64,000 nucleotides of DNA, taken from assembly GCA_017592775.1 (NCBI GenBank), contig JAGFNJ010000004.1:62001-126000 (forward strand), in the 5' to 3' direction. The number at the start of each line of letters is the position of its first letter. The stretch's first letter is position 1. The stretch is from Candidatus Accumulibacter conexus. Lineage in GTDB: Bacteria > Pseudomonadota > Gammaproteobacteria > Burkholderiales > Rhodocyclaceae. Below, piece by piece: positions 47,553 to 55,849 of this stretch. The notes beneath the pieces are model-generated. The model was not told the origin of the DNA and searched no databases. It worked only from the letters and a program-made list of their open reading frames with translations. A program made the translations under genes and the position numbers.

Positions 47553-49010
47553 ATGCGTGTAATCCAACGGGCGCTGACGTTCGACGACGTCCTTCTCCTG
47601 CCCGCCCACTCGACGATCATGCCGCGCGATGTCACCCTGAAAACGCGCCTGACGCGCAACATCAGCCTCAATCTGCCGCTGGTTTCGGCGGCAATGGACA
47701 CGGTCACCGAAAGCCGCCTGGCGATCGCCCTGGCGCAGGAAGGCGGCATCGGCATCGTGCACAAGAACCTGAAACCGAAGACGCAGGCGGCCGAAGTGGC
47801 GCGCGTCAAGCGCTTCGAATCCGGTATCCTGAAGGATCCGATCACCGTCCCGCCGACCATGTCGGTGCGCGACGTTCTCGCCCTGACCCGCCTGCACCGG
47901 ATCTCCGGCGTGCCGGTGGTCGATGGCCAGGTCGTCGTCGGCATCGTCACCAACCGCGACCTGCGCTTCGAGACGCTGCTCGACCAACCGGTGAGCAACA
48001 TCATGACCCCGCGCCCGCGGCTGGTGACGGTGCATGAGGGAGCGACCGTCGAAGAGGGCAAGGCGCTGATCCACAAGCACCGCCTGGAGCGCGTCCTGGT
48101 GGTCAACGACGCCTTCGAGCTGCGCGGCCTGATCACCGTCAAGGACATCATCAAGACCACCGAACATCCCGATGCAAGCAAGGATGCGGCTGGCCGCCTG
48201 CGCGTCGGCGCCGCCATCGGCGTCGGCCCGGGCACCGAGGAACGTGCCGAACTGCTCGCCGAGGCAGGCGTCGACGTCCTCGTCGTCGACACCGCGCATG
48301 GCCACTCGCAAGGCGTCCTCGACCGCGTCCGCTGGGTCAAGAGGACCTTTCCCGCCGTCGAGGTGATCGGCGGCAACATCGCCACCGCCGATGCCGCGCG
48401 CGCCATGCTCGACCACGGTGCCGACGGCGTCAAGGTCGGCATCGGCCCGGGGTCGATCTGCACCACGCGCATCGTCGCCGGCGTCGGCGTGCCGCAGATC
48501 ACCGCCATCCAGATGGTGCACGAGGCGCTCCGGGACAGCCACGTGCCGATGATCGCCGACGGCGGCATCCGCTACTCCGGCGACATCTCGAAAGCGATCG
48601 CCGCTGGCGGCGATGCGGTGATGCTCGGCGGCCTGTTCGCCGGCACCGAGGAAGCACCGGGCGAGGTCGAACTCTATCAGGGCCGTTCGTACAAGTCCTA
48701 CCGCGGCATGGGCTCGATCGGCGCCATGGCTGCCGGCGCCGCCGACCGCTACTTCCAGGACACCGCCAATCTCGACAAGCTGGTACCCGAAGGCATCGAG
48801 GGCCGCGTGCCGTACAAGGGTTCGGTGCTGGCCGTGATTCACCAGTTGATGGGCGGCCTGCGGGCGTCGATGGGCTACCTCGGCTGCCGCAGCATCGCCG
48901 ACATGCACGAGCGCGCGAGCTTCGTCGAGATCACCTCTTCGGGCGTCCGCGAATCGCATGTCCACGACGTCCAGATCACCAAGGAAGCGCCAAACTACCA
49001 CGTCGATTGA
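47553..49010 (+). CDS. guaB: inosine-5'-monophosphate dehydrogenase
   Basis: 485-residue enzyme oxidising IMP to XMP, the first committed step to GMP. A (beta/alpha)8 barrel is split by two CBS domains (about 95-210). The catalytic cysteine is in [17 protein letters not shown], and the flap region RGMGSIGAM is present. It is followed by guaA 58 bases on, as in most bacteria. Confidence 0.97.
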   Translation: MRVIQRALTFDDVLLLPAHSTIMPRDVTLKTRLTRNISLNLPLVSAAMDTVTESRLAIALAQEGGIGIVHKNLKPKTQAAEVARVKRFESGILKDPITVPPTMSVRDVLALTRLHRISGVPVVDGQVVVGIVTNRDLRFETLLDQPVSNIMTPRPRLVTVHEGATVEEGKALIHKHRLERVLVVNDAFELRGLITVKDIIKTTEHPDASKDAAGRLRVGAAIGVGPGTEERAELLAEAGVDVLVVDTAHGHSQGVLDRVRWVKRTFPAVEVIGGNIATADAARAMLDHGADGVKVGIGPGSICTTRIVAGVGVPQITAIQMVHEALRDSHVPMIADGGIRYSGDISKAIAAGGDAVMLGGLFAGTEEAPGEVELYQGRSYKSYRGMGSIGAMAAGAADRYFQDTANLDKLVPEGIEGRVPYKGSVLAVIHQLMGGLRASMGYLGCRSIADMHERASFVEITSSGVRESHVHDVQITKEAPNYHVD

Positions 49011-49068
49011 ACCGCGATCGATGACCGACGGGCGGCGACGAGCCGCCCGCTTCATTTGAGGCCGTGCC

Positions 49069-50634
49069 ATGTCCCATCAGAAAATCCTCATTCTCGATTT
49101 CGGCTCGCAGGTGGCACAACTGATTGCCCGCCGCGTGCGCGAACAGCAGGTCTACTGCGAGCTGCATCCCTACGACGTCGGCGAGGATTTCATCCGCGAC
49201 TTCGCCGCCCAGGGAATCATCCTCTCCGGTGGTCCGAACTCGGTGTATGAAGTCGAGGACTTCAGCGCGCCGCGCGCCGTCTTCGAACTCGGCGTGCCGG
49301 TGCTCGGCATCTGTTATGGCATGCAGGCGATGGCGACACAGCTCGGGGGCCGCGTCGAGAGTTCGAAGCGGCGCGAATTCGGCTATGCCGAGATGCGCGC
49401 ACGTGGCCACTCGGCGCTGTTCAACGGCATCGAGGACCGCCGCAACGAGCAGGGCCATGGTCTGCTCGACGTCTGGATGAGCCACGGCGACAAGGTGACC
49501 GAGCTGCCGCCGGGATTCAGCATCATCGGCAGCAACGAATCGACGCCGATCGCCGCCATGGCCGACGAGAAGCGCCGCTTCTACGCTGTGCAGTTCCACC
49601 CCGAGGTGACGCACACGCTCAAGGGTAGCCAGATCATCGGCCGCTTCGTGCGCGAGATCTGCGGCTGCGGTCACGACTGGAACATGCCCGACTACGTCGT
49701 CGAGTCCGTGTCGCGGATTCGCGCGCAGGTGGGCGGCGACGAAGTCGTCCTCGGTCTCTCGGGCGGCGTCGATTCCTCGGTGGCGGCGGCGCTGATCCAC
49801 CGTGCGATCGGCGACCAGCTGACCTGCGTCTTCGTCGACAACGGCCTGCTGCGCCTCAATGAGGCCGAACAGGTGCTGCGCACCTTTGCCAGCAACCTCG
49901 GCGTGCGCGTCGTGCACGTCGATGCCGCGGCGCGTTTCATGAAGCAGTTGCAGGGCGTCGCCGACCCCGAGCAGAAACGCAAGATCATCGGCCGCGAATT
50001 CGTCGAGGTCTTCCAGGAAGAGGCCGCGCGGCTTCCCAATGCGCGCTGGCTGGCGCAGGGAACGATCTACCCCGACGTCATCGAGTCGGCGGGAGCGAAG
50101 ACGAAGAAGGCACACACCATCAAGAGCCACCACAACGTGGGCGGCCTGCCCGAGAGCCTCAACCTGACGCTGCTCGAACCGCTCCGCGAGCTGTTCAAGG
50201 ACGAGGTGCGCGAACTCGGGATCGCCCTCGGACTGCCGCACGAAATGGTTTACCGCCACCCCTTCCCCGGCCCCGGCCTCGGTGTGCGCATCCTCGGCGA
50301 GGTCAGACCCGAATACGCCGACCTGCTGCGTCGTGCCGATGCGATCTTCATCGACGAACTGCGCGCTGCCGGCTGGTACGAAAAGACCAGCCAGGCCTTC
50401 GCCGTCTTCCTGCCGGTGCGCTCGGTTGGCGTCATGGGCGACGGCCGCACCTACGAGTACGTCGTCGCTCTGCGCGCGGTCGAGACGCAGGATTTCATGA
50501 CCGCGCATTGGGCCGAACTGCCGCACAGCCTGCTCGGCAAGGTCGCGAACCGGATCATCAACGAAGTGCGCGGCATCAACCGCGTCGTCTACGACATCTC
50601 GAGCAAGCCGCCGGCGACGATCGAGTGGGAATGA
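49069..50634 (+). CDS. guaA: GMP synthase (glutamine-hydrolysing)
   Basis: 521-residue enzyme making GMP from XMP. The N-terminal class I glutamine amidotransferase domain has the nucleophile in [11 protein letters not shown] and the histidine in [10 protein letters not shown]. The ATP pyrophosphatase domain has [11 protein letters not shown] and the C-terminal dimerisation domain ends in KPPATIEWE. Length is normal. Repeat copy B follows the stop. Confidence 0.98.
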   Translation: MSHQKILILDFGSQVAQLIARRVREQQVYCELHPYDVGEDFIRDFAAQGIILSGGPNSVYEVEDFSAPRAVFELGVPVLGICYGMQAMATQLGGRVESSKRREFGYAEMRARGHSALFNGIEDRRNEQGHGLLDVWMSHGDKVTELPPGFSIIGSNESTPIAAMADEKRRFYAVQFHPEVTHTLKGSQIIGRFVREICGCGHDWNMPDYVVESVSRIRAQVGGDEVVLGLSGGVDSSVAAALIHRAIGDQLTCVFVDNGLLRLNEAEQVLRTFASNLGVRVVHVDAAARFMKQLQGVADPEQKRKIIGREFVEVFQEEAARLPNARWLAQGTIYPDVIESAGAKTKKAHTIKSHHNVGGLPESLNLTLLEPLRELFKDEVRELGIALGLPHEMVYRHPFPGPGLGVRILGEVRPEYADLLRRADAIFIDELRAAGWYEKTSQAFAVFLPVRSVGVMGDGRTYEYVVALRAVETQDFMTAHWAELPHSLLGKVANRIINEVRGINRVVYDISSKPPATIEWE

Positions 50635-50652
50635 GGCTGTAGATCTGCCATG

Positions 50653-50717
50653 CCTCGTCGTTCGCTCGCTCGCGCCTTGCATCCCGACCTGCTCGCGACG
50701 ATTTCCCGACAACCTCT
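50653..50717 (+). repeat. dispersed intergenic repeat, copy B
   Basis: Similar to copies at 9788-9851 and 15083-15147. It occupies most of the 82-base gap between guaA and a convergent gene and touches the latter's stop codon. An ATG at 50650 opens a 31-codon frame starting MPRRSLARALHPDLLATI, matching the frame in copy C at many positions (M-x-R-R-S-L-x-R-A-x-x-P-x-L-L-A-T). Confidence 0.55.
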
Positions 50718-51739
50718 CAGCAGACCAATCGCTGCGCGTCACTGAGCAGGGTCCGGCGCCGGATGAGTTCGCGGCGAGGAAAGCTGCACGGCAGCAGGCT
50801 GACCACCGGAGCGCTCCTGACCACCACCAGGGGCAGTGCGATGTCAACGGCTGCCGCGTCCGATCCTTCCGCAACGACGAGATTCATCTGGTCGAGTCGC
50901 AACTTGGCCGTTTCGATTTGCAGATGGTCGGCGCCGTGCATCAGCACGTGCTGGATGCGCTCGATGGCATGTTCGAGCGCATTGCCGGCGATCGAACACG
51001 CGGCCAGCGCCTCTTCGTTCCGCGACAGGCTGGCTTCGACCTCCTTGATCTGCGCTTCCGGCCGCCCGCCATGGCCGACCACCGTTTCGAGGCCGGCCCG
51101 TTGTCCCTTCAGGATCCTGAGCCGGCCGAGCAGGATCGAGCGTTGCGTCGCCAGATCACTGCTGACCACCTCGGCCGAAGCGATCTGCCGCAGCGCCTCG
51201 GTCACCAGGAACCTGAATGCACGGCGGCGAATCTCGAGCCGCGCCTCCTGCTCGCAGCCGCTTGGCAGGACGACCTTCTTGTCAACGCAGGAAACCGCCG
51301 TTCGCACGACGTCGCGCTGCACCAGATCGCCGTTCGTCGCCACCACGACGCGTTGCTCCTCGCAACGAATGAAGCGCAGAGCTGCCCACACGTGGTCGGA
51401 GTCCGGTGCCTGGTCGAAAAAGTCCTGTACCGCCCGGCTGCGACTGAAGACCGCGGGGATGTCGCGGGCGCTGGCGAAAACGGCGCGCAGGGTCGGGTTG
51501 TCCGCCCACACCGCCGCGCTCGCCTCGATCGCCCGTGGAATCTGCGCCTCGATCGTCCGGCAGAACAGGACCGCCTGCTCGACGGCCGGAGCCAGCCGGC
51601 GGCGATAGCCGGGAACGAGCTTCAGGCGCGGATTGACGATACCCACCACCTGCTCGATGCGCGCTTCGATGATCGCCGGATCGACGACCGTACCGGTCGC
51701 CGCGTCATTGCCGCCGAAAAGCCAGTCGAGAATTCCCAT
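50717..51739 (-). CDS. uncharacterised 340-residue protein
   Basis: Not recognised. The protein opens MGILDWLFGGND and has no membrane segment. It is mostly helical: an N-terminal helical region (to about 100), a central RFIRCEEQRVVVATNGDLVQRDVV block, and a probable coiled coil around residues 195-265 (RLRILKGQRAGLETVV... QIKEVEASLSRNEEALAA). It reads as a conserved cytosolic protein of betaproteobacteria rather than a spurious frame. It converges with guaA and is upstream of, but separated from, ugpQ. Function unknown. Confidence 0.6.
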   Translation of the reverse strand: MGILDWLFGGNDAATGTVVDPAIIEARIEQVVGIVNPRLKLVPGYRRRLAPAVEQAVLFCRTIEAQIPRAIEASAAVWADNPTLRAVFASARDIPAVFSRSRAVQDFFDQAPDSDHVWAALRFIRCEEQRVVVATNGDLVQRDVVRTAVSCVDKKVVLPSGCEQEARLEIRRRAFRFLVTEALRQIASAEVVSSDLATQRSILLGRLRILKGQRAGLETVVGHGGRPEAQIKEVEASLSRNEEALAACSIAGNALEHAIERIQHVLMHGADHLQIETAKLRLDQMNLVVAEGSDAAAVDIALPLVVVRSAPVVSLLPCSFPRRELIRRRTLLSDAQRLVC

Positions 51740-51820
51740 GCCTCCCCCTGTCCCTTCCGTGCTGCCGCGTTTTCCAGACGCCGCACCGAGTGGGAAACAT
51801 GAACCAGCGGCGTCTGCGAG

Positions 51821-52582
51821 TCAAGAGTGCCCGCGGGCAACGCCGGCGATCAGGTCGATGCGATCGGTGAACACGGCCGCGACGCCACGTGCGAACAGGT
51901 CCGACGCCAGCAACGGATCGTTGACCGTATAGCAGAGGACCGGGACGCCGCAGGCGCGCGCTTCGGCGAGCACGTCATCGTCGACCAGAGCGGCGTCGCA
52001 ATGCAGCGTCAGCGCCCCGAGCCGGTGCAGGCGTGTGCGCCAGTCGGCGGGAACGCGCTCGAAGAGGCAGCCGAGCGGCAGGGTCGGCGCCGCCGCGCGC
52101 GCCGCCAGCAGCGCGGCTTCGGAAAACGAGGAGACGAGCGGCGGCTGCCCGGTGCCGCTCCACAACGCTTCCACCTGTCGCGCGACGACGCTGCCGGTCA
52201 GTTCTTCGCAGCCGGCTGCCGGCTTGATCTCGACGTTGGCGTGCAGGCCGAGCTGACGACACGCGGCCGCGGCCGCCGCCAGGGTCGGCACACCCTCGCC
52301 GGCGAAAGCGGGGTGCCGACGGACGCCGGCGTCGAGGTGGCGCAGCCGCGCATCGCTCGCGTCGCGAACGCGGCCGATCGCGTCGGTGGTCCGTTCGAGG
52401 GTCTCGTCATGCAACAGCCACGGCGAACCATCAGCCGACAGCATGACGTCGAATTCGACCGCCGTGATGCCCAGACGGGCGGCGATGCGCAGGCCGGCGA
52501 GCGTGTTCTCGGGTGCCAGCGCACCGCCACAGCGGTGTGCGAAAACGCGCGGCAGGCGCCAGCCGAGCCGCGCCCCGCTCAC
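51821..52582 (-). CDS. ugpQ: glycerophosphodiester phosphodiesterase
   Basis: 253-residue GDPD enzyme that splits glycerophosphodiesters to glycerol-3-phosphate and an alcohol. Catalytic residues: AHRCGGALAPENTLAG (His, Glu), EFDVMLSADGSPWLLHDETLERTT (Glu, Asp, His) and NVEIKPA (Glu). No signal peptide, so it is cytosolic. The GTG start overlaps the ugpB stop (GTGA). Confidence 0.92.
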   Translation of the reverse strand: MSGARLGWRLPRVFAHRCGGALAPENTLAGLRIAARLGITAVEFDVMLSADGSPWLLHDETLERTTDAIGRVRDASDARLRHLDAGVRRHPAFAGEGVPTLAAAAAACRQLGLHANVEIKPAAGCEELTGSVVARQVEALWSGTGQPPLVSSFSEAALLAARAAAPTLPLGCLFERVPADWRTRLHRLGALTLHCDAALVDDDVLAEARACGVPVLCYTVNDPLLASDLFARGVAAVFTDRIDLIAGVARGHS

Positions 52583-53856
52583 TTCTTCTTGCTGGCTGGT
52601 GCCTTCGCCGCTGCCGCCGGCGTGTGGTGCATGACCAGGTTGCCGCGCTGCACGGCGATGTCGAGCGCCTCCTTGGCCGGGGTCTTGCCGGACCAGGCGG
52701 CCTCGAGTTCCTCCTCGACGATGATGCGCACCTTCTCGATCTCCGAGACGCGGATCGTGCGCAGCGCCGCTGGCCCCTGCAACTGCCGATAGGCGATGTT
52801 GAGACCGGCAACATCGGGCTGCAGCAATTTGCTGCCGGCGGCGGCACGCGCGGCGGCGGTCATCGGCAGGAAGCCCGAGGCGGCGGTGAACTGGACCTGC
52901 AGATCGGGTTCCATCAGGAAGCGGACGAACTGCGCGACCCCCTTGTACTCGGCCGGCTTCCTGCCGGCAGCCGCCCACAGCGAGGCACCACCGGCCAGCG
53001 TCTGCTGCGGTGCTCCCTGGACGTCGTCGTGATACGGCAGCGGCGCGACGCCGGTGTCCACCTTGCGGCTCTCGGGCAGCGCGCCAAAGAGCGACCAGGA
53101 CGAGGTCAGCATGCCGCACTCGCCCTCGGCGAAGCGCCTGTCGGCCTCGTCACGGCGGCCGAAGTAGATGAAGAAGCGCGCTTTCGCCCAAGTCGTCAGC
53201 AGCGCCGTGTGCTTGACCTGCGGCAGGCCGTTGAAGACCAGCCTGCCCTTGGCATCGGCCACCTCGACGCCATTCAAGGCGCTGAGGTTGTCGATGTGCA
53301 CCCACGCCGGCCAAGACGTCGTGTACGGGCACTGGCTGCCGGCGTCGAAGAGCTTGTCCGCTGCCTGCTGCACTTCGGCCCAGGTTCTGGGCGGCTTCTC
53401 CGGGTCGAGGCCGGCCTTGCGGAAGGCAGTCTTGTTGATGAACAGGATCGGTGTGGACAGAGCGAGCGGCAGGGCGGTCAGGCCGCCTTTGGCATCGGTC
53501 AGGCCGACGCGCAGTTCGGGAGCGATCTTGCTGCCGTCGAAGGGAACGCCGGCCTCGGTCATGATCTGCTGGATCGGTTTGAAGGCCGCCTTGGCGGCGA
53601 CGTAATGCCCCTGCTCCTCACGCGTCACGAGGTTGAGATCCTTCGCCGGTTCGCCCTGCACGCGGCGCACCAGTTTGACCTGGTAATCCTTCTGGCTGCC
53701 ATTGAACCGCTCCACCACCTTTTCGACGCGCTCGGCGCGCTCCTCGTCGAGCTGGTGCGACAACAGGATTTCTGCCGGCGCGGCCGCCGCCAGGCTGGAC
53801 ATGGAAGTGGCAAGGGCGAGAGCCAGCGCCGTCGGGAGGAATTTGCGCAAGAGCAT
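52579..53856 (-). CDS. ugpB: sn-glycerol-3-phosphate ABC transporter binding protein UgpB
   Basis: 425-residue periplasmic binding protein with a signal peptide (about 1-26). Family features: HQLDEERAERVEKVVERFNGSQKDYQVKLV, FINKTAFRKAGLDPEKPPRTWAEVQQAADKL, PYTTSWPAWVHIDNLSALN, and MLTSSWSLFGALPES. AAAGGA is upstream of ATG 53856. Only ugpB and ugpQ are here; the usual ugpA, ugpE and ugpC are not in the window, so the permease must be elsewhere. Confidence 0.92.
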   Translation of the reverse strand: MLLRKFLPTALALALATSMSSLAAAAPAEILLSHQLDEERAERVEKVVERFNGSQKDYQVKLVRRVQGEPAKDLNLVTREEQGHYVAAKAAFKPIQQIMTEAGVPFDGSKIAPELRVGLTDAKGGLTALPLALSTPILFINKTAFRKAGLDPEKPPRTWAEVQQAADKLFDAGSQCPYTTSWPAWVHIDNLSALNGVEVADAKGRLVFNGLPQVKHTALLTTWAKARFFIYFGRRDEADRRFAEGECGMLTSSWSLFGALPESRKVDTGVAPLPYHDDVQGAPQQTLAGGASLWAAAGRKPAEYKGVAQFVRFLMEPDLQVQFTAASGFLPMTAAARAAAGSKLLQPDVAGLNIAYRQLQGPAALRTIRVSEIEKVRIIVEEELEAAWSGKTPAKEALDIAVQRGNLVMHHTPAAAAKAPASKKK

Positions 53857-54031
53857 GGCAGTCCTTTGGTAGCGAAAAAAGAGTGCGATTATAGCGGCAG
53901 GTGGCGACCTGCTGGGAAACGATGCCGTCTGGCGCGGCATTCCAGCGTCACCACCGGCAGCGAAAGCGGGGTGACAGGCCGTCGTTTGTGGTTAAAATGC
54001 GCGACTGACCTTCAGCTTCTCGGAAAGCACC

Positions 54032-54430
54032 GTGTTTGATCGTGCGCGCCGGCCCATTCGTACCCTCCTGATCGCCTGCTGGCTGCTGTCGGGCCTGAGT
54101 GCCTGCGACTCGGTGCAGCAGTCTGTCGGCATCGAGCCCGCTGGAGCGAAGCTCGCGCGTCTCGACGCCGAGGGCAAGGCAGTCGGCGGTGCGTGTCGGC
54201 AATCCGGGCGGGCGATCGAGGACTGCTATTCGATATACTCCTGGCTGCCGAAGGCGTCGATCTACGAAGGCTGGCGCGACATGGACATCTACATGCGCGA
54301 GAACAAGCTGGAGACCGTCGAGCCGCAACTGCCGCCGCCGCAACCGCCCGGCAGCAAGAAGAAAAAGGTCGCCGCCGAGCCCGCTGAGGGTGAAGGCAGG
54401 CCGGCTGCGAAGGCTGCCGCCAAGGAATAG
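54032..54430 (+). CDS. small lipoprotein of unknown function
   Basis: 132 residues with a lipoprotein signal: hydrophobic stretch LLIACWLL and lipobox LSAC (cysteine about residue 25). The mature part includes two cysteines (GGACRQSGRAIEDCYSIYSW), which could form a disulfide, and ends in a Pro, Lys and Ala-rich tail (PPPQPPGSKKKK...). GTG 54032 with GGAAAG 4 bases upstream is the start. It is divergent from ugpB. Function unknown. Confidence 0.7.
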   Translation: MFDRARRPIRTLLIACWLLSGLSACDSVQQSVGIEPAGAKLARLDAEGKAVGGACRQSGRAIEDCYSIYSWLPKASIYEGWRDMDIYMRENKLETVEPQLPPPQPPGSKKKKVAAEPAEGEGRPAAKAAAKE

Positions 54431-54571
54431 GAGCCAGACCGCGTCGTCGCCCAGACGCTCGGCAAGGCACCGGCTGTGGTCACCAACTCGCTGACGGGCG
54501 AGACGAGCGATCTGCTCGCTGCCTCGAACACGGCAACAACCCCCACCTGCCGGCGGCACTGCCCTCCCCCC

Positions 54572-55609
54572 TCACGGAGCCGGATTGCCGCAGCGCAGGT
54601 GAATCTCGTCGATCTCCGCCAGGATCGCCGGCGACAGTTGCAGCGCAAGCGCCGCGAGGTTCTCGTCGAACTGCGTGACGCTGGTGGCACCGATGATCGT
54701 GCTGGCGACGAACCAGCGCGAGCAAACGAAGGCCATGGCCAGTTGCGTCGGCGCCAGACCGTGCCTGGCCGCGAGTTCGACGTAGGCGGTCACCGCCGGC
54801 GCAACGCCGGCCTTGCCATAGCGTTGGCCGAAACCCGGAAACTGGTTGATGCGGCCCGCCGCCTGCGGGTCGAGCAGGTACTTGCCGGTCAGGGTACCGA
54901 AGGCGAGCGGCGAGTACGGCAGCAGACTGACCCCCTCACGATGACAGACTTCAGCGAGCCCGCTCTCGTAGACCCGGTTGAGCAGGTTGTAGGCATTCTG
55001 CAACGAGACGGGTCGCGGCAGACCGTTCTCGCGGGCGAGGCGGACAAACTCCATGACGCCCCATGGATGCTCGTTCGACAGGCCGTAGTGGCGGATCTTG
55101 CCCTCCTGAATCAGCCTCGCCAGCGCCTCGATCGTTTCCAGAATCGGGGTCGCTGCATGCTCCCTGGCCGGGTCGAACTGCCACTGGCCGAACATCGGCT
55201 GGTTGCGCCCCGGCCAGTGCAGTTGATAGAGGTCGATACAGTCGCTCTGCAGCCGAAGCAGCGAGCCTTCGACCGCGCGGCGCAGGCTGCCGTAGTCGAA
55301 CCCGAGCTGGCCACCGCGTATCCAGTTGAGGCCGCGCGACGGCCCGGCGGCCTTGCTGGCGACAATCAGGCGGTCGCGCGCCTGGCCGCGCAGCCAGCGG
55401 CCGACGATCTCCTCGGTCCGGCCGCAGGTTGCCGCCCGCGGTGGCACCGGGTACATCTCGGCGGTGTCGATGAAGTTGATGCCGGCAGCCAGAGCCCGGT
55501 CGAGCTGCGCATGCGCTTCCGCTTCGCTGTTCTGTTGGCCGAAGGTCATCGTGCCGAGGCAGAGCTCGGACACCTGCAGGTCGCTGTTGCCAAGGAATCT
55601 CCGTTGCAT
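54572..55609 (-). CDS. aldo/keto reductase (Tas-like)
   Basis: 345-residue NADPH-dependent reductase of the (alpha/beta)8 AKR fold. Catalytic residues: D and Y in NFIDTAEMYPVPP, K in LIVASKAAGP, H in LYQLHWPGRN. The C-terminal IIGATSVTQFDENLAAL is the nucleotide-binding end. It resembles E. coli Tas. GGGAGA lies before ATG 55609. Physiological substrate unknown. Confidence 0.9.
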   Translation of the reverse strand: MQRRFLGNSDLQVSELCLGTMTFGQQNSEAEAHAQLDRALAAGINFIDTAEMYPVPPRAATCGRTEEIVGRWLRGQARDRLIVASKAAGPSRGLNWIRGGQLGFDYGSLRRAVEGSLLRLQSDCIDLYQLHWPGRNQPMFGQWQFDPAREHAATPILETIEALARLIQEGKIRHYGLSNEHPWGVMEFVRLARENGLPRPVSLQNAYNLLNRVYESGLAEVCHREGVSLLPYSPLAFGTLTGKYLLDPQAAGRINQFPGFGQRYGKAGVAPAVTAYVELAARHGLAPTQLAMAFVCSRWFVASTIIGATSVTQFDENLAALALQLSPAILAEIDEIHLRCGNPAP

Positions 55610-55708
55610 GTCTTCTCCCGCTTGTCGCACAGCGACGATCATCAGGATCCTCGGCGCCCCCGGGCGCGAGGCGAAAAAGCTCGGCGTCATCGACCGCAGC
55701 CCGTGCAT

Positions 55709-55733
55709 GACGACGGATATCGTCGTCTATAAT
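55709..55733 (+). promoter_or_regulatory. perfect palindrome abutting the -10 of the DUF1631 promoter
   Basis: GACGACG-GATAT-CGTCGTC (55709-55727) is a perfect 7-bp inverted repeat directly followed by TATAAT (55728-55733). It fills the spacer between where -35 and -10 should be, which is an ideal repressor site. The start of the DUF1631 gene is about 115 bases further on. The regulator is unknown. Confidence 0.6.
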
Positions 55734-55849
55734 CGGAGCCACGATTGCGCAACCGCAGCAACGCGGGCTGCAGCCGACAGACGAGCCGCATCACGATACA
55801 CCAATCGAGACCACCCGCGATGTGCGGGAGCAACCCGAAGGCTTGACCG

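Noticed and set aside
47411..49070. Long minus-strand frames opposite guaB
   Set aside because: They are mirror frames of the clearly coding guaB strand, common at high GC, with no domain.
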